Shown here piece after piece: positions 60,941-64,000 of a stretch of 64,000 bases of DNA (position 1 is its first letter; every line of letters begins with the position of its first letter). The stretch spans positions 10,269,062 through 10,333,061 of the forward strand of contig CM012955.1 in the NCBI GenBank assembly GCA_000181795.3. Direction: 5' to 3'. The position numbers were made by a program, and so were the translations under genes. The notes beneath the pieces are model-generated. The model saw only the letters and a list, made by a program, of their open reading frames with translations. It made no database searches and was not told where the DNA came from. The DNA is from Trichinella spiralis (taxonomy: Eukaryota > Nematoda > Enoplea > Trichinellida > Trichinellidae).

Positions 60941-62196
60941 CTTGGAGCAAGAATCAATCAGCTCTCGGCGTTAGTTGTCGATAATAATCGCGCTTCGTCC
61001 TCGTCATTGTTAGTTCAAACAGATAACCGTTTGTTCGCCACTTTCACTTCGTTTCGTCTTTTTAAAATTACTATAGCTGTGCATCGACCCTTCCGCGACC
61101 GTTTTGATTTAAACTTGGGACTATTTATTGTTCATGAGCTCTCCAATTCACTCTTCCATAAAGCTTCATCCTCTTGCTGCATTTCCCTATACAACTATTT
61201 GTGTTACTCATCTCGGCGTTGTTGTTGTTGTTGTCTCAGGAGTTTGGATATATACAATTTTCCATTACTTAATACATACATACATAGATACATCTTTTCC
61301 CCTTGATGACACTTGTCTTGTCTTGGATCACAAGAACTGATGAAAACTTTGATGATATTTAGCTGTTCATTATACGTTGTGTGTTTTATTTGAATCTTTT
61401 CACACGCACGCGCAGCATTTGTTAATCTCTTTCAATCACAACTTTTCACCTTCCTCCTCTATGTGCAGTATTTGCTAATAAGTGGAAAAAATTAATTAGA
61501 TCCAAGGTATTTATTTGCTTTACACACATATATATCGCTTTCAGCAAATCTTGTGCAATTAATCCCAATTTATATTATCTACTACATGTTAGGCAATTAA
61601 TTGAGGTTAATTTTTCTTTATTTTTTTTTGACTTTATGAACAATTTTATAGATAATGCAACGATGAATCTTCTAATGTTCAAATGGAAAATTTGATGGAA
61701 TCTGCTCGACTGGGTAATTTTGTAATAAAATTACTGTTACTTTTGTTCTTTTTTTAAATTTTAGCCAATGGTTTTGTTCATTTTCAAAAAAAGATTTGTT
61801 TTGAATGGTATGATTGAACTTTTCTGTTTTTCCCTTTTAAAGTATACCTTGTTTTAGGTAGAGTTGTGCGGTTGATTATTATTACATTGTAATAATTGTA
61901 AATGGAATGGATTTTCATCGTTTGGTAATTGTAGTTTTATATGCATGTTTTGTTTTGTTTTTTTTTCAAATCAAATGTGCAACTTTATTCAATCAGTTGA
62001 CAACTGTACAGCGGTAATGATAAATGGGATGTGAAAATTTTTTGCTTTCTTTAAATGTGCTATTTTTTGTTACCGAATGATGCTTGATGAAATTGATGAT
62101 GTCACGTCGTAATACAGGAAGGAGAGGAAAAGGTTTTGCCTGAAAAATTAGCATCTTTTCCAAATGTACAGTAGTGGTGATGATAATTTGAATGAT

Positions 62197-62212
62197 GAAT
62201 GAATGAATGAAT
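62197..62212. repeat. (GAAT)4 microsatellite
   Basis: A short tetranucleotide run in non-coding DNA. Confidence 0.8.
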
Positions 62213-62561
62213 GCATGTCACGTTCTGCTTGCAAATTTGATGAACAGTCAACATTTTATTCTGTTAGTTGCCAATGCTGAGTAGTACAAGCTCGTTGAAG
62301 AATTATTTTGCGTGATGAATATGTAAATGTTTTTCATTTCAGTTGACAGCTTTACGAATTCTTATTTATTGTAATCCATTTGCAGCTGTGCTGTGTTTGA
62401 CACTACCGTTGAAAGGGATCGTCAGATTTGGGTAGGTGGAAGAAGAGAGTTGACATATCCGCGGTTCAAATGTTTTACAGTGAGTGGAGAAAAAAAGAAA
62501 TGGAAGAAATTTCTCAATTGATTTGATTGTTAAAATAATCTACATGTTTTCATCATCATCA

Positions 62562-63036
62562 TCACGAACTCTGCGTGGATTTTATTATATCAAGGTTACG
62601 GGGGATGTGGATCATCATCTTGTCGTCAGGGAAGGGATGGTTCATGGTTGTCGAGCTTTCACAGGGGCTTCGTGTTGTACTGCTGCCGGATCCGGCTGAC
62701 TGGGCAGTGACAGCTTTTGCGAAAGAATTCGAGATGCGGTTGGTGAGAAGAGTAATTGAGCAAATATTTGCCTTCACCGGGAGTGAGTTGGAGCAGTGCG
62801 GCAGCGTTTTCAGCGATGTCCATTTTCAAAGTCAACAGACCCCATTCATTCGCCTTCTCCACTTGCAAAGCGGCTTGTGTCATTGTCGCGTTGACGCGGA
62901 CGTATTGTTTGTCCCGCTCGGCTTGTGAATAGGAAGTGCTCTTGCTTGTTGCACAACCAATTAAAACCTTCACCTTCTCTCGTTTCAAAGATTCTTGTTG
63001 CTTTGCAAATTTGTCTCTGCTTTCAAGTTCAAGCAT
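62562..63036 (-). CDS. Unrecognised helical protein, two exons
   Basis: Exons 62778..63036 and 62562..62713 join in phase across a 64-nt GTGAAG...AAAAG intron to 136 residues. The first roughly 85 residues are charged and helix-prone (MLELESRDKFAKQQESLKRE, SYSQAERDKQYVRVNATMTQ, QVEKANEWGLLTLKMDIAEN), as in a coiled coil or BAR-like bundle. The rest is Ser/Thr/Pro-rich and ends DIIKSTQSS. The ATG at 63036 may be internal: a pyrimidine tract and AAAGCAG acceptor just inside it would make this the 3' end of a longer gene continuing rightward. Reading on without splicing gives a less protein-like tail and a stop at 62659. I do not recognise the family. Coding status is favoured by composition and the phase-matched intron. 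Confidence 0.5.
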
Positions 63037-63770
63037 ATGGAAAGAAAGAAAAATGGGCAGCGTCGTTTTATTGCGACACATTTTCAAACAGAACTCCATT
63101 CCATAGATATTATATCACTGACGAAAATGTTCTTCCCATTCAAGGCTACTTTTCCAACGTTACATGCAGGCTGTTGTTATTAATTAATATTCAGTTTAAT
63201 TCTGTTTGCAATTATTAAACAATTTGTATCATGTGGCAACGGTGGCGACTGGATTCAACTTTGGTAGATTGTTCAAGCTGGAATTTTTCTTCAAGCTTCG
63301 GAAAGTGGAAGAAAAAGCCAGTTGTCTCAATCACGCAGCTACGGCCGGGACAAACTTCAAAAGTTGCTAAGTTTTTTTTTTTAATTAACATTATCTCTTA
63401 TCATAATTGAGTTTTAAGGATATTTTTCTTGTGATGCAAAAATCACACTTTGATGTGAAGGTGCGCAGCATGAAAAATGGTTGAGGGGTAGTTTTTTGTT
63501 TTTTTTTTGTTCGTTCATTAATATTTGCTTGAATTAATCAGTTCCATTTATTATTATAAAATTCCTACGAGTAGCACATTTTTTACTTTCTTAAGTGTTA
63601 TTGTCGCTTCTTCTTGCAAAAAAAATTTCAGAAATTTCTTCAAAATATTCTTCTTTTCCGTTGTTCTTTGTTTTTTTTTCCTAAAATTTAATTCCAAAAT
63701 TAGTCAGTGGATTTTTTATTTCACTTTTTCACAATCACCTTCAATCATTTGTTATACTTTTTGTTTGTTC

Positions 63771-64000
63771 ATGTCTAGACAATCAGTTTCTCTGTTGTAT
63801 GCTCAGGTAAGTAAACAAAACTGACAAAATTTAAGCCCAGCATTATATACAACAAAGTGTGATGGTTAGGTTTTACAGATCAGTTTTCAGGAGGTGTTCT
63901 CTACGTTGTCAATGTTCATGCAGCGGCACAGCATGCTCTCTCTGTTTGATCACACTTGGGGTTTGATGAATTTTTGCCTAGTTTTTCAAATTTTTGAAAA
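63771..64000 (+). CDS. 5' end of an unrecognised gene, cut by the right edge
   Basis: Exon 63771..63806 encodes MSRQSVSLLYAQ and ends at a textbook CAG|GTAAGT donor. A 72-nt intron ends in GGTTTTACAG, and a second exon from 63879 stays open in the same phase to the window end (ISFQEVFSTLSMFMQRHSML, then FDHTWGLMNF). Intron size and phase match the firm genes in the window. An upstream stop-rich, pyrimidine-rich stretch fits a short 5' UTR. Only about 50 residues are visible and I recognise no family. Confidence 0.45.

Larger units (their letters stand above)
56698..62561. other. Gene-poor interval with a GC-rich island
   Basis: AT-rich DNA surrounds a GC-rich island at about 58,030-58,490. 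Smaller GC-richer patches at 60,440-60,800 and 60,880-61,000 include GAGA and GGTT/GGTC repeats that look promoter-like. Microsatellites are CTTT (58523-58542), TG (58582-58601 and 59959-59982) and GAAT (62197-62212). No confirmed gene. Confidence 0.45.

Overview
The window is AT-rich (roughly two thirds A+T) animal nuclear DNA with compact intron-containing genes set in long gene-poor stretches. I think it comes from an early-branching (Dorylaimia, Trichinella-like) nematode, with moderate confidence. The reasons are the many 55-95 nt introns ending in TTTCAG/TTTTAG, an AG acceptor 1-51 nt upstream of the start codon in nearly every gene (as expected for spliced-leader trans-splicing), a tight head-to-tail set of housekeeping genes that looks like an operon, and a CTCF-like site (CTCF is reported to be kept in such nematodes and lost in derived ones). 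No single feature proves the taxon.

Left part (1-23 kb). A partial, unrecognised minus-strand gene runs off the left edge. A SOX HMG-box factor (2.86-3.46 kb, minus) is followed by casein kinase 1 gamma (6.06-11.54 kb, minus), reconstructed in eight exons down to its Cys-Cys-Cys tail. Next come ADP-dependent glucokinase (14.1-15.9 kb, minus, five exons) and, divergently, DNAJC17 (17.2-18.5 kb, plus, six exons). The glucokinase has lost the family's catalytic Asp. A GC-rich single-exon C2H2 zinc-finger transcription factor lies at 20.9-22.7 kb (minus).

Middle (23-43 kb). This is mostly gene-poor DNA with microsatellites, a CTCF-like site and GC-rich islands. The one clear gene is a RASL10-type Ras-like GTPase (coding exon 35.15-35.93 kb, plus), with a probable non-coding first exon ending at 32,048 and a 3.1 kb intron.

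Mitochondrial/ER cluster (43.5-48.1 kb, all minus). OST4 (a 42-residue oligosaccharyltransferase subunit), MRPL3 (eleven exons) and ETFA (nine exons) lie head to tail with gaps of about 0.2 and 0.8 kb. Each has an acceptor just before its ATG.

Right part (48-64 kb). No gene here can be named. Weaker candidates are a 48-residue secreted-peptide precursor with a Lys-Arg site (53.1 kb), a 102-residue secreted-like protein (56.4 kb), a two-exon helical protein (62.56-63.04 kb, minus), and the first two exons of a plus-strand gene leaving the right edge (63.77 kb). I saw no rRNA, tRNA, CRISPR array, retrovirus-like element or intact transposon. Exon boundaries were found by hand from splice consensus, reading-frame phase and remembered family sequence; no alignment was run.
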